Source of the DNA: Gordonia insulae
GTDB lineage: Bacteria; Actinomycetota; Actinomycetes; Mycobacteriales; Mycobacteriaceae
Assembly (NCBI RefSeq): GCF_003855095.1
Contig: NZ_CP033972.1
Location: forward strand, 124,001-188,000
Reading direction: 5' to 3'
Length of the DNA stretch: 64,000 nt
The notes below the pieces were generated by a model. The model made no database searches and was not told where the DNA came from. It saw only the letters and a list, made by a program, of their open reading frames with translations. The position numbers and the translations under genes were made by a program. Shown here in pieces: positions 20,124-27,332 of the stretch (position 1 is its first letter; every line of letters starts with the position of its first letter).

Positions 20124-20521
20124 AGAGCGTCCTTGAGTAGATCACTCTCCGAAAATTCCCTCTTTACACGTTTCGCGCGGCGTAGTCGTCCGAGTTCGAG
20201 GACGTTCTGTTCGGGAACAGCTCGTGCGTCGAAACGGATCGATGACGTCCTCGGCTGGGGCGGTTCCACTACGTCGGGTTGAACAACGCGCATCTTCAAG
20301 ATCACACCGACGTGCATCGCGTACTCGATCAACTCCGAGATACGCGGGTTGCTGTCAACTCGCTCCATCCGACTGATCGTGCTTCGGTTGACACCCATCT
20401 GGTTCGCGAGTTGCGCCTGGTTCAACCCTGCCGCCTCTCGTGCGTCAACCAAGGCTCGCTTAAGCGCGAACTCGTTTCGCACGCTCGCCTTGGCGATCGC
20501 ACGCTTGCGGACGGAAGACAT
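20120..20521 (-). CDS. HigA-like antitoxin with XRE helix-turn-helix and C-terminal chaperone-dependence tail
   Basis: 133 residues. Residues about 24-72 form an XRE/Cro helix-turn-helix (AREAAGLNQAQLANQMGVNRS, TISRMERVDSNPRISELIEYA). After it comes a tail of about 60 residues, rich in Arg, Pro and hydrophobic residues, with no known domain. In TAC antitoxins such a tail (chaperone addiction sequence) makes folding depend on the SecB-like partner. ATG 20521 follows GAGAGGG. It overlaps the chaperone gene by 4 bp and lies 45 bp after the toxin gene, with a palindromic operator in that gap. Confidence 0.85.
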   Translation of the reverse strand: MSSVRKRAIAKASVRNEFALKRALVDAREAAGLNQAQLANQMGVNRSTISRMERVDSNPRISELIEYAMHVGVILKMRVVQPDVVEPPQPRTSSIRFDARAVPEQNVLELGRLRRAKRVKREFSESDLLKDAL

Positions 20522-20540
20522 GACCGGGACCCTCTCATAT

Positions 20541-20561
20541 GTGTTGCACTTGCTGCAACAC
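20541..20561. promoter_or_regulatory. Palindromic operator between toxin and antitoxin genes
   Basis: GTGTTGCA and TGCAACAC are perfect 8-bp inverted arms around a 5-bp centre, 20-40 bp upstream of the antitoxin ATG. This fits an autoregulatory site for the XRE antitoxin and suggests that antitoxin and chaperone have a promoter separate from the toxin's. Confidence 0.6.
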
Positions 20562-20566
20562 CAATC

Positions 20567-21091
20567 CTATCTTCGCAGGATACGATAGGTGCAGGACTCC
20601 TGAGTGGCCCATCGCTTCACGATCGATTGCGCCTTCCCGATTTGCGTTGTCTGCTTCACGTGGGCTTTTGAACGTGTGCGACGATGCGATTGAGTCTGGT
20701 GCCTTGCCTGCTCCTTCATCTCACGTGCCGTCTTCCACGCAAAGAGCGCAGCAACCGCGGAGCGACCGTCATGTGGTGCTTCACCGAAGTACAGCCGGTA
20801 CTCGCGACGCCCGCCCTCACCCTTCCGATGGGCCCCTTGCCGACCGAACTCGCCAATCCAGGCAGGAGCAACCGACATCGTGGTCGTACCCAATGGCGCT
20901 TTGTAGTCACCGGGTGCGATCGCACCTTCCTCAGAGTCCTCCAGGAGGGCCTCGAAAAAGGCAAGCGCGGCGTCGTCTACCCCTTCTTCCTCTAGCTTCT
21001 TGATTTCGGCGAGGTACGGCTCAAGCTGCGTCCATTTGGTTGGTCCAAGCTCGATGCAGGACACCGACTCCGGATCGCGGCTGGTCGTCAC
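20567..21091 (-). CDS. Putative HigB/RelE-fold toxin of the TAC module
   Basis: 174 residues. The central strand pair REYRLYFGE and SAVAALFAWKTAREMKEQARHQ resembles the HigB/Gp49 toxin core, in which a basic strand and helix bind the ribosome and cut mRNA. It is longer than M. tuberculosis HigB1 (125 residues), with an acidic N-terminus and a basic tail (HRRTRSKAHVKQTTQIGKAQ). Position as the first gene of a toxin, XRE antitoxin, SecB series supports the call more than sequence alone does. GTG 21091 has a GAGGGC site upstream. No catalytic residue can be assigned with confidence. Confidence 0.62.
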   Translation of the reverse strand: MTTSRDPESVSCIELGPTKWTQLEPYLAEIKKLEEEGVDDAALAFFEALLEDSEEGAIAPGDYKAPLGTTTMSVAPAWIGEFGRQGAHRKGEGGRREYRLYFGEAPHDGRSAVAALFAWKTAREMKEQARHQTQSHRRTRSKAHVKQTTQIGKAQSIVKRWATQESCTYRILRR

Positions 21092-21164
21092 AACACGGCC
21101 CTCGATCTCGGCAGAACGTCTCGGCCCTGCATAGCTGGCCCAGCGCAGATCCGATGTGCGCCGG

Positions 21165-22511
21165 TCACTCGCTCGCCGCCCGCGACCCGAGCAGCGATGC
21201 GCCGGCCGATTCGAGTGCGTCGTCGTAGACGTGCCCGTACACCCGCAACGTCATGCCGGGATCATGCCCGAGCCACTTTGCCGTCGCCGACAAAGTGTTG
21301 CCCGAGTCGAGCATCATCGTCGCCGCAGTGTGCCGCACATCGTGCAACCGGATCATCGGCACACACGCAGCCTTGGCCTGCCGGACGAACTCACCCGAGT
21401 ACGTTTCCGGCCGGATCCGTGACCCGTCACCGTTGACCGCGACGAGCCCGGTATCCCGCCAATCAGGACCGATGACCAGGCGTTCGGCTGCCTGCGCCGC
21501 CTTGAACGATCGGAGCGCGGCGATCACGTCACCGGGCACCGGCAGCACCCGACGAGACCGCGCCGACTTCGGGGCGCCCTCGACGGTGCCCTGACCCGGC
21601 ACGATCACCCGACCCGACACGATCGCGACGGTGCCAGCGTCGAAGTCGATCGCATCCCACCGCAGGCCCAGGACCTCGGATCGCCGCAGCCCGCACAAGG
21701 TGAGCAGCCATAGTGCATAGAGCCGATCCGACTCGACGTGCCTCCGGAACTGTGCGGCCTGCTCTCGGGTCCATGTCGCCATCTCCCGCGATGCGATCTT
21801 GGGTCGCTCGACGAGCCGAGCGACGTTGCGCGCCACGAGACCTTGCGCCATCGCATCGTCGAGCGCCGCCGACAGCTGCACGAGCATCGTCACGACCGTC
21901 CGCGCGCTCACCCCAGCAGGCTGCTCGGCGTCGTCGACCTCGACAGCGATGTAGCGGCCACGCGCCGGCCGGTCGAGGTGCCCACCCTCGCGTAGCCGGT
22001 CGAGGAACTTGCCGGCGTTCGCCCCGAACTCGGCCTCGACCTGCACGTAGCTCACGCCATCGGCATGTTCGGCGACGAACGCGAGTATCTGCGCGGCCCG
22101 TTCGGACAGACGACGCGCCGGCACCCGCCCCGATTCCGTGCGCCACGCCACGAGGTCGTCGACGTGCGACTTGCTGAGCTGCTGCAGTTGTATTCCGCCG
22201 AGCCGGTCGATTACCGGTTTCAGTGCCTGCCGGTAGCCAGCCAGCGTGACCGGCCGAATGTCGCGGCGACCGTCAAGCCAACCGGTCAGGAACTCGGAGA
22301 CCGTAACCGCGTGCCGCACAACGTATGTGCCGGCGGCGACTTCAGTTGCGATGCGCCGGTATTCGCGTCGCGCCTCGGCCATCGTCCGATAGGTGAACCG
22401 CTGCCGCAGCCGACCGCCGTCGGGTTTACTTCCCACGTCGACCTGGAACGTGTAGCTCGCGGCACCGTTCTTCGCGGTGCGCCTGGTGATCGGTTCGGCC
22501 CGTCGCGTCAT
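21165..22511 (-). CDS. Tyrosine-type site-specific integrase with an inserted winged-helix-like segment
   Basis: A 448-residue phage-type recombinase. Catalytic residues seen are Arg near 275 (CGLRRSEVLGLRW), His-x-x-Arg near 390 (LHDVRHTA), the WLGH His near 412 and Tyr near 424 (RVYGHVYDD). The N-terminal part has an AP2-like arm-binding domain and a SAM-like core-binding domain starting at VTVSEFLTGWL. Between VAWRTESG and VSARTV, where relatives have a short Gly-rich loop, about 70 residues (about 128-200) read like a winged helix. ATG 22511 is chosen; the upstream frame is non-coding in composition. It should catalyse integration at tRNA-Val. Confidence 0.92.
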   Translation of the reverse strand: MTRRAEPITRRTAKNGAASYTFQVDVGSKPDGGRLRQRFTYRTMAEARREYRRIATEVAAGTYVVRHAVTVSEFLTGWLDGRRDIRPVTLAGYRQALKPVIDRLGGIQLQQLSKSHVDDLVAWRTESGRVPARRLSERAAQILAFVAEHADGVSYVQVEAEFGANAGKFLDRLREGGHLDRPARGRYIAVEVDDAEQPAGVSARTVVTMLVQLSAALDDAMAQGLVARNVARLVERPKIASREMATWTREQAAQFRRHVESDRLYALWLLTLCGLRRSEVLGLRWDAIDFDAGTVAIVSGRVIVPGQGTVEGAPKSARSRRVLPVPGDVIAALRSFKAAQAAERLVIGPDWRDTGLVAVNGDGSRIRPETYSGEFVRQAKAACVPMIRLHDVRHTAATMMLDSGNTLSATAKWLGHDPGMTLRVYGHVYDDALESAGASLLGSRAASE

Positions 22512-22671
22512 GCCGACACCATAGCGCCGAGATCTGATACATTCGGGAACGTTCAACGCTGCAGGCGAGGAGCCGGGCGATCGAAAGGTCACCCGAGCCC
22601 GAACCGGCGGCACCAATTTTCGCAGCTGGCTAGGGGCCGGGCGACCTGATCCTTCCGAGGACCGCCCCGCC
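22512..22671. promoter_or_regulatory. Divergent int-xis control region
   Basis: 160 bp between the divergent integrase and excisionase genes. It contains a TGATACATT patch that could serve as a -10 element on either strand, and two copies of GCCGGGCGA. This is the expected site of the integration/excision switch, but no operator palindrome is clear. Confidence 0.35.
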
Positions 22672-23004
22672 ATGCCCAGAACTGCCGAACCAGCTATCGA
22701 CCTCGCTGACGCACTCGACGCGATCGCGAAGGTTCCCACCGACAGCCTCGACCCCGTGACGGTCGACGCACTCGACACTGCCCTCCGCGCGATCACCTCG
22801 CTCGGCAACACCGGCACCGCCGAGTGGGCCGTGCGCAATCAGCCGACGATCTCAGTGGTCCAGTACGCGAACCTGATCGGCATCAACCGCATCACGGCCT
22901 ATGAGCACGTCGAGCGCGGCGACATTCCGTCGATCAAGGTCGGCCGGCGCCGACGTATCCCGGCCGCGGTCATCCGCCGGCAACTCGGCATCGAGGACGC
23001 GTGA
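22672..23004 (+). CDS. Excisionase-like helix-turn-helix protein
   Basis: 110 residues. The C-terminal half (SVVQYANLIGINRITAYEH, then IPSIKVGRRRRIPAAVIRRQLG) is an Xis/AlpA-type winged helix that recognises DNA through a MerR-like wing. It is transcribed divergently from the integrase, as directionality factors often are. ATG 22672 has GAGGA upstream. It probably bends DNA at the att arm sites during excision or acts as an AlpA-type activator; which of the two cannot be told from sequence. Confidence 0.8.
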   Translation: MPRTAEPAIDLADALDAIAKVPTDSLDPVTVDALDTALRAITSLGNTGTAEWAVRNQPTISVVQYANLIGINRITAYEHVERGDIPSIKVGRRRRIPAAVIRRQLGIEDA

Positions 23005-23008
23005 CGCG

Positions 23009-23602
23009 ATGCCCAACAATAACGAAGGCCGGCAACAACTGCCGGCCCCCGAACGCCCCTCCAACAAAGGCATCGCCGAGTCTATCCGTCCGACAGCGTT
23101 CGAGGAATGGCGCGCAATCCCCGGCTACGTCGGCGTCTACGAGGTATCGGACCTCGGCCGCATCCGATCACTCGACCGCACGATGGTCAGCGCTATCGGA
23201 CACGCGACACGCCGGACCGGGCAACTGATCTCACCCGCCCGAGACAGCAAAGGCCACCTCGTTGTCAGCCTTTACGGGCGTGACCACACCAAGCGCAGCG
23301 CCCGCGTCCACAGGCTTGTCCTGTCTGCGTTCGTCGGCCCATGCCCGCCCGGCCGCGAAGCACTGCACCGCAATTCGCGAGCCGAGGACAACCGGCTCAC
23401 GAACCTGAGGTGGGGTACACGCGTCGATCTCGGCAGGCTCACCGTCCAGAACGGACGGCATCCGGTGGCCCGGCGCGCACACTGCGCCCACGGCCACCAC
23501 TACAGTGCCGAGAACACTCGCATAGTCCAGCGTTCCAACGGTCGTACTGTCCGCGTCTGCCGCGCCTGCCAGACCATCCGCGGCACGAGGCCCCAGCGAT
23601 GA
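23009..23602 (+). CDS. NUMOD4/HNH homing-type endonuclease
   Basis: 197 residues. A NUMOD4 motif (EEWRAIPGYVGVYEVSDLGR) is near residue 30. An HNH core follows: VHRLVLSAFVGPCPPG, the central His-Arg-Asn segment, and EDNRLTNLRWGT. A C-terminal zinc-knuckle-like segment has Cys/His pairs (HCAHGHHY and CRACQ). Such genes are common in actinophages as free-standing homing endonucleases. It starts 5 bp after the excisionase gene and overlaps the ATPase gene by 4 bp (ATGA), so it is part of the same operon. It may be a homing parasite or take part in element replication. Confidence 0.85.
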   Translation: MPNNNEGRQQLPAPERPSNKGIAESIRPTAFEEWRAIPGYVGVYEVSDLGRIRSLDRTMVSAIGHATRRTGQLISPARDSKGHLVVSLYGRDHTKRSARVHRLVLSAFVGPCPPGREALHRNSRAEDNRLTNLRWGTRVDLGRLTVQNGRHPVARRAHCAHGHHYSAENTRIVQRSNGRTVRVCRACQTIRGTRPQR

Positions 23603-24885
23603 GCCCACACGCAGCGAAACGTCAGCGCCCCAGCCGGCCACGCAGCAACCTCGTCGACGACATGCGACGAGCCGAACGCACCAACCTCGACAACCACCAC
23701 GACCGGAAGATCGACGAGCCCCGGCACGTCCTCGATCGCCGACAAGCCGCCACAGCCAGCACTGAGGCTGTGACAACCACCGTCGAAGCGCCCGACGTCG
23801 ACCTCAGCGGCCCCCACGACGTACCGCTGCCCGAGGAACCCGTAGCCGAGGACGGCGGCCCTTCTGAGCATGGCCCGCGACGCTCCATGCGCGCGCCTTT
23901 GGCCGATCGCCTGCTGACGCTCTCGTCGCTCGGCGAACTCCGCATACCGACGCCCCTCGTCGGCGGGCTGCTCTACCGCGGAACGCTCGCCCAGCTAGCC
24001 GGTCCTGCCGGCAGCTACAAATCGTTTCTCGCGATCGCCGTTGCTTGCTCCGTAGCGGCTGGTACAGACCTCGACGGGCAAAGGGCAGGTGAACCCGAGC
24101 GGGTCATCTACGTCGCCGCTGAGGGCGCTGCAGGACTGCGTGCTCGAATCCTCGCGTGGTGTGAACACCACGGCATCGACCCCCGCGTACTCGAACCGAC
24201 TCTCCGTGTCCTGCCTGTGCCCGTCCAACTCGGCAATCGGTCCACCGACGTTGCCGAAGCCGCCGAAGCCGCACAACAATTTCACGCCGCGCTCGTCATC
24301 CTCGACACCCGATCGAAATGCACGATCGGTTTGGAAGAGAACAGCAACACCGAGCAGGCAAAGGCAGTCGAGGCCGCCGAGCAGATTTGCGAAGCGACCG
24401 ACGCAACAGTCCTCGTCATCCATCACACCGGGAAAACCGGCAGCACGCCGCGGGGAGCCACTGCATGGGACGGCGGCGTCTGGTCCGACCTGCGCATCAC
24501 CAACGGCAAGGACTTCGCTGTCACGGTCCGTTGCGAAAAGCACAAGGACGCCCCGTCCGGCTGCTCACATGGCTACCAACTCGTCGAGCATCAGGTGTCC
24601 GACGACGCTATGCCGCGCAGCTCCGAGAACGCGCGAAGCACCCTCGTCTGTGTCTCACGAAAGGGTGAGACTCCTGCCTCGGTGTCTCAGTCCGACAGTC
24701 TCATCGTCAGAACACTGCGTGAGACTCCTGGCCTTACCGGCCCGGAGCTAGTCGCGGCAACCAGGATCTCGAAATCGACCGTGTACAAGCGCTTAAGAGC
24801 GCTGCTAGCAGACGGAACCGTGGTCAAGTCGGGGACCCGTCACTCGCTTACCTCGTCCGCAGTCGCTCAGCGGAAAGTCTCATGA
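23599..24885 (+). CDS. RepA-like AAA ATPase (AAA_25 type) with C-terminal winged helix
   Basis: 428 residues. Residues 1-110 are charged and probably disordered. A RecA-fold ATPase follows, with Walker A GPAGSYKS (135-142) and Walker B LVILD (about 232-236), and the IHHTGKTGSTPRG segment typical of RepA/KaiC-like helicases. The C-terminus has a DNA-binding helix-turn-helix (LTGPELVAATRISKSTVYKRL). It is likely the element's replication helicase or initiator. The gene's 3' end and the DNA beyond contain ten GTCTCA sites that could be its binding sites. ATG 23599 overlaps the HNH stop. Confidence 0.82.
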   Translation: MSPHAAKRQRPSRPRSNLVDDMRRAERTNLDNHHDRKIDEPRHVLDRRQAATASTEAVTTTVEAPDVDLSGPHDVPLPEEPVAEDGGPSEHGPRRSMRAPLADRLLTLSSLGELRIPTPLVGGLLYRGTLAQLAGPAGSYKSFLAIAVACSVAAGTDLDGQRAGEPERVIYVAAEGAAGLRARILAWCEHHGIDPRVLEPTLRVLPVPVQLGNRSTDVAEAAEAAQQFHAALVILDTRSKCTIGLEENSNTEQAKAVEAAEQICEATDATVLVIHHTGKTGSTPRGATAWDGGVWSDLRITNGKDFAVTVRCEKHKDAPSGCSHGYQLVEHQVSDDAMPRSSENARSTLVCVSRKGETPASVSQSDSLIVRTLRETPGLTGPELVAATRISKSTVYKRLRALLADGTVVKSGTRHSLTSSAVAQRKVS

Positions 24886-24969
24886 GTCTCACCGCAGTCT
24901 CACCCCACGGTCACCAGTCTTACCCACCCCACACCCTTAGGGGTGGGACTGAGACTCGGGAAGTGAGAC
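24652..24969. repeat. Cluster of ten GTCTCA/TGAGAC sites (candidate iterons or origin)
   Basis: The hexamer occurs at 24652, 24666, 24684, 24698, 24720, 24877, 24886, 24897, 24950 and 24964, in both orientations, within 318 bp where about 0.15 would be expected by chance. GTGAGACTCCTG is present twice (24665 and 24719). Five sites lie in the ATPase coding region and five at or beyond its stop. Iterons inside or beside the initiator gene are typical of plasmid-like replicons; binding by the ATPase is inferred. Confidence 0.6.
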
Positions 24970-25399
24970 AGGACATGGTTGGTCGCGTTTCTGCTCCGCT
25001 CCTTCGTCGCTCCGTTCCGCCCCAAATCGCTCCGCTGGCGCTCCACGATTCACGCCGGCCATCATCACGACAGGAACGCCGAGCAGGTACCTCACGCCCC
25101 CTACCACGAGGCAAGAGGTTCGTGGAGGGAGGAACGACCGGAGCGGTTCTCGCGGCAGCGGAGCGAGGGACGAGCGGAGAACCGAACCCGACCACCAACC
25201 GAGGCGAGACGCGCCGACGACGACCGACGAACTCGGCGACCACCCACAGACACGAACCCGGCTACGCGGGTCGACTTCGACGACGCCGGCGACCACCCCG
25301 ACGCCTTGACCACACCAGGAAGGGACCGGATCGCTACCGCACGAGCAGCAGCGAACTACCTGTAGGCCCACAACCCTGCCAAAGAGACAGGAACCCACG
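24886..25399 (+). other. 514-bp region without a certain gene; possible small coding sequence at about 24979-25365
   Basis: No ORF with recognisable family sequence is present. One frame ending at 25365 has a plausible C-terminus (RVDFDDAGDHPDALTTPGR) and could encode up to 128 residues from a TTG at 24979, but no ATG or GTG start with a ribosome site is visible. A competing frame (24882-25403) overlaps the ATPase stop by ATGA, but is Arg-rich and looks like a composition artefact. The region also holds half of the GTCTCA cluster and a hairpin, so it may be mainly regulatory. Confidence 0.35.
24923..24947 (+). terminator. Hairpin after the ATPase gene (possible terminator)
   Basis: CCCACCCC (24923-24930) and GGGGTGGG (24940-24947) form 8-bp perfect arms with a 9-bp loop, 37 bp beyond the ATPase stop. 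It is embedded among the GTCTCA sites, so it might instead be part of an origin structure. Confidence 0.4.
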
Positions 25400-25810
25400 A
25401 TGACCACAAGCACCGGCGGATACCCGCCACCCGACGACGAGGACGACGACCAGATCGCCGCCCAGTTCCTCGACGACCTCCGCGCCCGCCTCGACGCCGC
25501 CGGTGAATACGGGTCGGTCCCGTGGCGCACCGAACGCGACGCCCAGATCCACCGACTTGCCTCACTCGGCTGGACCGACGCCGACCTCGCCGCCCACTAC
25601 CGAATCGGCCGCGACACCGTGCGCGCAGCACGCGTCCGCCACGCCAGCAACACGACTGCACCCGACCCGGCGACCATCCGCCGCAACAGCTACCGCGTCC
25701 GCATCCCCGACTACGCGATCGACCTCACCGTCGACCACGAGACAGCGACGCGCCTGCACAGCGTCATCAACGACTACGGAATCGACGCCCAGATCGTTCG
25801 TCACGACTGA
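25400..25810 (+). CDS. Hypothetical protein with helix-turn-helix-like segment
   Basis: 136 residues: an acidic N-terminus (PPPDDEDDDQ), a helical middle with LGWTDADLAAHYRIGRDTVRAAR that reads like a helix-turn-helix, and a C-terminal region with YRVRIPDYAIDLTVDHETATRL. ATG 25400 has AGGAA upstream. No named family is recognised. As the last plus-strand gene after the ATPase it may be an accessory replication or copy-number regulator of the element (inference). Confidence 0.65.
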   Translation: MTTSTGGYPPPDDEDDDQIAAQFLDDLRARLDAAGEYGSVPWRTERDAQIHRLASLGWTDADLAAHYRIGRDTVRAARVRHASNTTAPDPATIRRNSYRVRIPDYAIDLTVDHETATRLHSVINDYGIDAQIVRHD

Positions 25811-25949
25811 CCGTTCGCTTTGCGACGGTTGCACCCGGACCACACTCGTGCATCGCCCCTAGAAGGTGACACACCTAGAAGGCACCAGGCCAGTGTCTGT
25901 CGATCGGTCGTTTACGATTCGCTGAACATCGTCAGAGGAAGAGTGCGTC

Positions 25950-26432
25950 GTGAGAAAGCTGATCGGAACCGCCGCTGCCGTGGCACTCGTACTGCTGGCT
26001 GCGACAGGGTGCTCCACCGACGAACCAACGTCGACCCCACCGACCACAGACCTCGCCAGCGTTTCGACCAGTAGCGTTCACGCCACGACGACAACCTCCG
26101 CCCCATCAACGACCCAACAGCAGCCCGCCACCGTGTCGTCGGTCCTCACAGCACTGACAACACTCGGCTATGCCTGCGCCGCTGAGACCGACATGACGAT
26201 CTGCACCAACGACTCCGGCGAACACTGGCAGATACGCGAATCGCCCCAAGGTGATGGTGACCGCGCCTTTGTGACCGCGGCGTGTGAGGCCGGAGTCAGC
26301 GACGACGGCCGAGTCATCACAGACAGGGCACGGGTAGTGATCTACGCCGGTAACGACGAGGATCTAGACGCGCTCGTCACGACTCTTGCGAGTAGCGGCC
26401 TATCCGGGCTTGAAGTCATCGACTACTGCTAG
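25950..26432 (+). CDS. Element-borne putative lipoprotein
   Basis: 160 residues with a classic lipoprotein signal (basic MRKLIG, hydrophobic core, LLAATGC lipobox with Cys near 21). A Thr/Ser/Pro-rich linker follows (about 22-60), then a small domain containing four Cys residues (YACAAE, ICTND, AACEAG and the terminal Cys) that could form disulfides. GTG 25950 has GAGGAAGAG upstream. The layout (anchor, flexible linker, small secreted domain) would suit a surface-exposed exclusion or immunity factor, but there is no direct evidence for this. Confidence 0.7.
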   Translation: MRKLIGTAAAVALVLLAATGCSTDEPTSTPPTTDLASVSTSSVHATTTTSAPSTTQQQPATVSSVLTALTTLGYACAAETDMTICTNDSGEHWQIRESPQGDGDRAFVTAACEAGVSDDGRVITDRARVVIYAGNDEDLDALVTTLASSGLSGLEVIDYC

Positions 26433-26496
26433 AGACCGGAAGCCAGAACACCCACCAAGGATGCGCAGCGAGACTCTTTCGCTGTCGACACTCGAT

Positions 26497-26760
26497 TCAA
26501 GCGCTCGGTCTGTTTTCGTCGTCTGCTCGCCCACTGAACCCGCGCCGTCGCCGCTCCGCCTCCCGCTGTTGAAACTCTCTCCACGCGATACGCCGCGCCT
26601 CGTGATTGCCGAACGCCCACATGCTCAGCAACACCCGTTTACCCGCGTACGGATTGGCCGCCGCGGGCCGGGAACTCAGGCCCTCAAGGTAGGCCGGCTT
26701 CGCTGCCTCCGCAGTTGGCAGCAGCTGTGACCGACGGTCACGTTCCCGAGGAGTCACCAT
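26497..26760 (-). CDS. Small hypothetical protein
   Basis: 87 residues, basic and Arg/Glu-rich in the last third (FQQREAERRRRGFSGRADDENR). No family is recognised. ATG 26760 is preceded by a GAGG-like site lying in the 3' end of the upstream gene, overlapping it by 23 bp, so the two form a minus-strand pair at the right end of the element. The overlap and ribosome site support translation, but the evidence is modest. Confidence 0.5.
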   Translation of the reverse strand: MVTPRERDRRSQLLPTAEAAKPAYLEGLSSRPAAANPYAGKRVLLSMWAFGNHEARRIAWREFQQREAERRRRGFSGRADDENRPSA

Positions 26761-27295
26761 CACCTATCGCCTCGTCGTCGAACTCACTGCCAGGTGTCCA
26801 TGTCTCGCGATGCTCGGCACCGTGCTCGGCGACGTACCGCCGTCGGTTGCCCATTGCGGCCCTAGCGATCTCGGCATCTGGCGACCACACCGATTCAGTG
26901 ACCATCGGCCATCTCGGCGTCTCGACCTCGGACCGCCGGCGGATCGGTGGAGGCGTCCACCCGACCGACAGCGTGGCACCGTCGTCGAGATCGTCGAGCG
27001 TGAGGACCGTCGACCACTCAACACCGGTCCCCGGCTCGACGAACGCAGCGAACCCGATCCGCTCTGCGCGGTGAGCATCCGGACGATGCACGTAGACCAC
27101 CACCCGGTGCGCCGGCCCGTCGCCGAAGTTGCTCACCGTGCCCGCGAACCGGAGACCACCCTGCGCCGGCCGCACCTCGCCGGCGAACTCCCAGTCGACC
27201 GTCGAGCGGTTCCACCACGCCCGCACGATGACACCGCCGAGCGACGCGAGCGATATCCCGGCCGCGATCCACGACGACAACGTGCCCCAGTCCAT
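26738..27295 (-). CDS. Hypothetical membrane-anchored protein
   Basis: 185 residues with one N-terminal membrane helix (about 6-26, LSSWIAAGISLASLGGVIVRAWW) and a soluble domain with a beta-rich run (LRFAGTVSNFGDGPAHRVVVYVHRP) resembling an immunoglobulin-like strand pattern. The C-terminal third is charged. Similar short membrane proteins are frequent in actinophages and islands, but no named family is recognised. ATG 27295 lacks a strong ribosome site, so translation may be leaderless. It is the rightmost gene of the element. Confidence 0.6.
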   Translation of the reverse strand: MDWGTLSSWIAAGISLASLGGVIVRAWWNRSTVDWEFAGEVRPAQGGLRFAGTVSNFGDGPAHRVVVYVHRPDAHRAERIGFAAFVEPGTGVEWSTVLTLDDLDDGATLSVGWTPPPIRRRSEVETPRWPMVTESVWSPDAEIARAAMGNRRRYVAEHGAEHRETWTPGSEFDDEAIGDGDSSGT

Positions 27296-27332
27296 GCCGG
27301 AACCGTAGCGACCCTGTCGCTAGCGCGACACA

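Noticed and set aside
24882..25403. 173-codon frame overlapping the ATPase stop with ATGA
   Set aside because: Extremely Arg/Pro-rich, no ribosome site of its own, and competes with a better-looking frame. Treated as a composition artefact.
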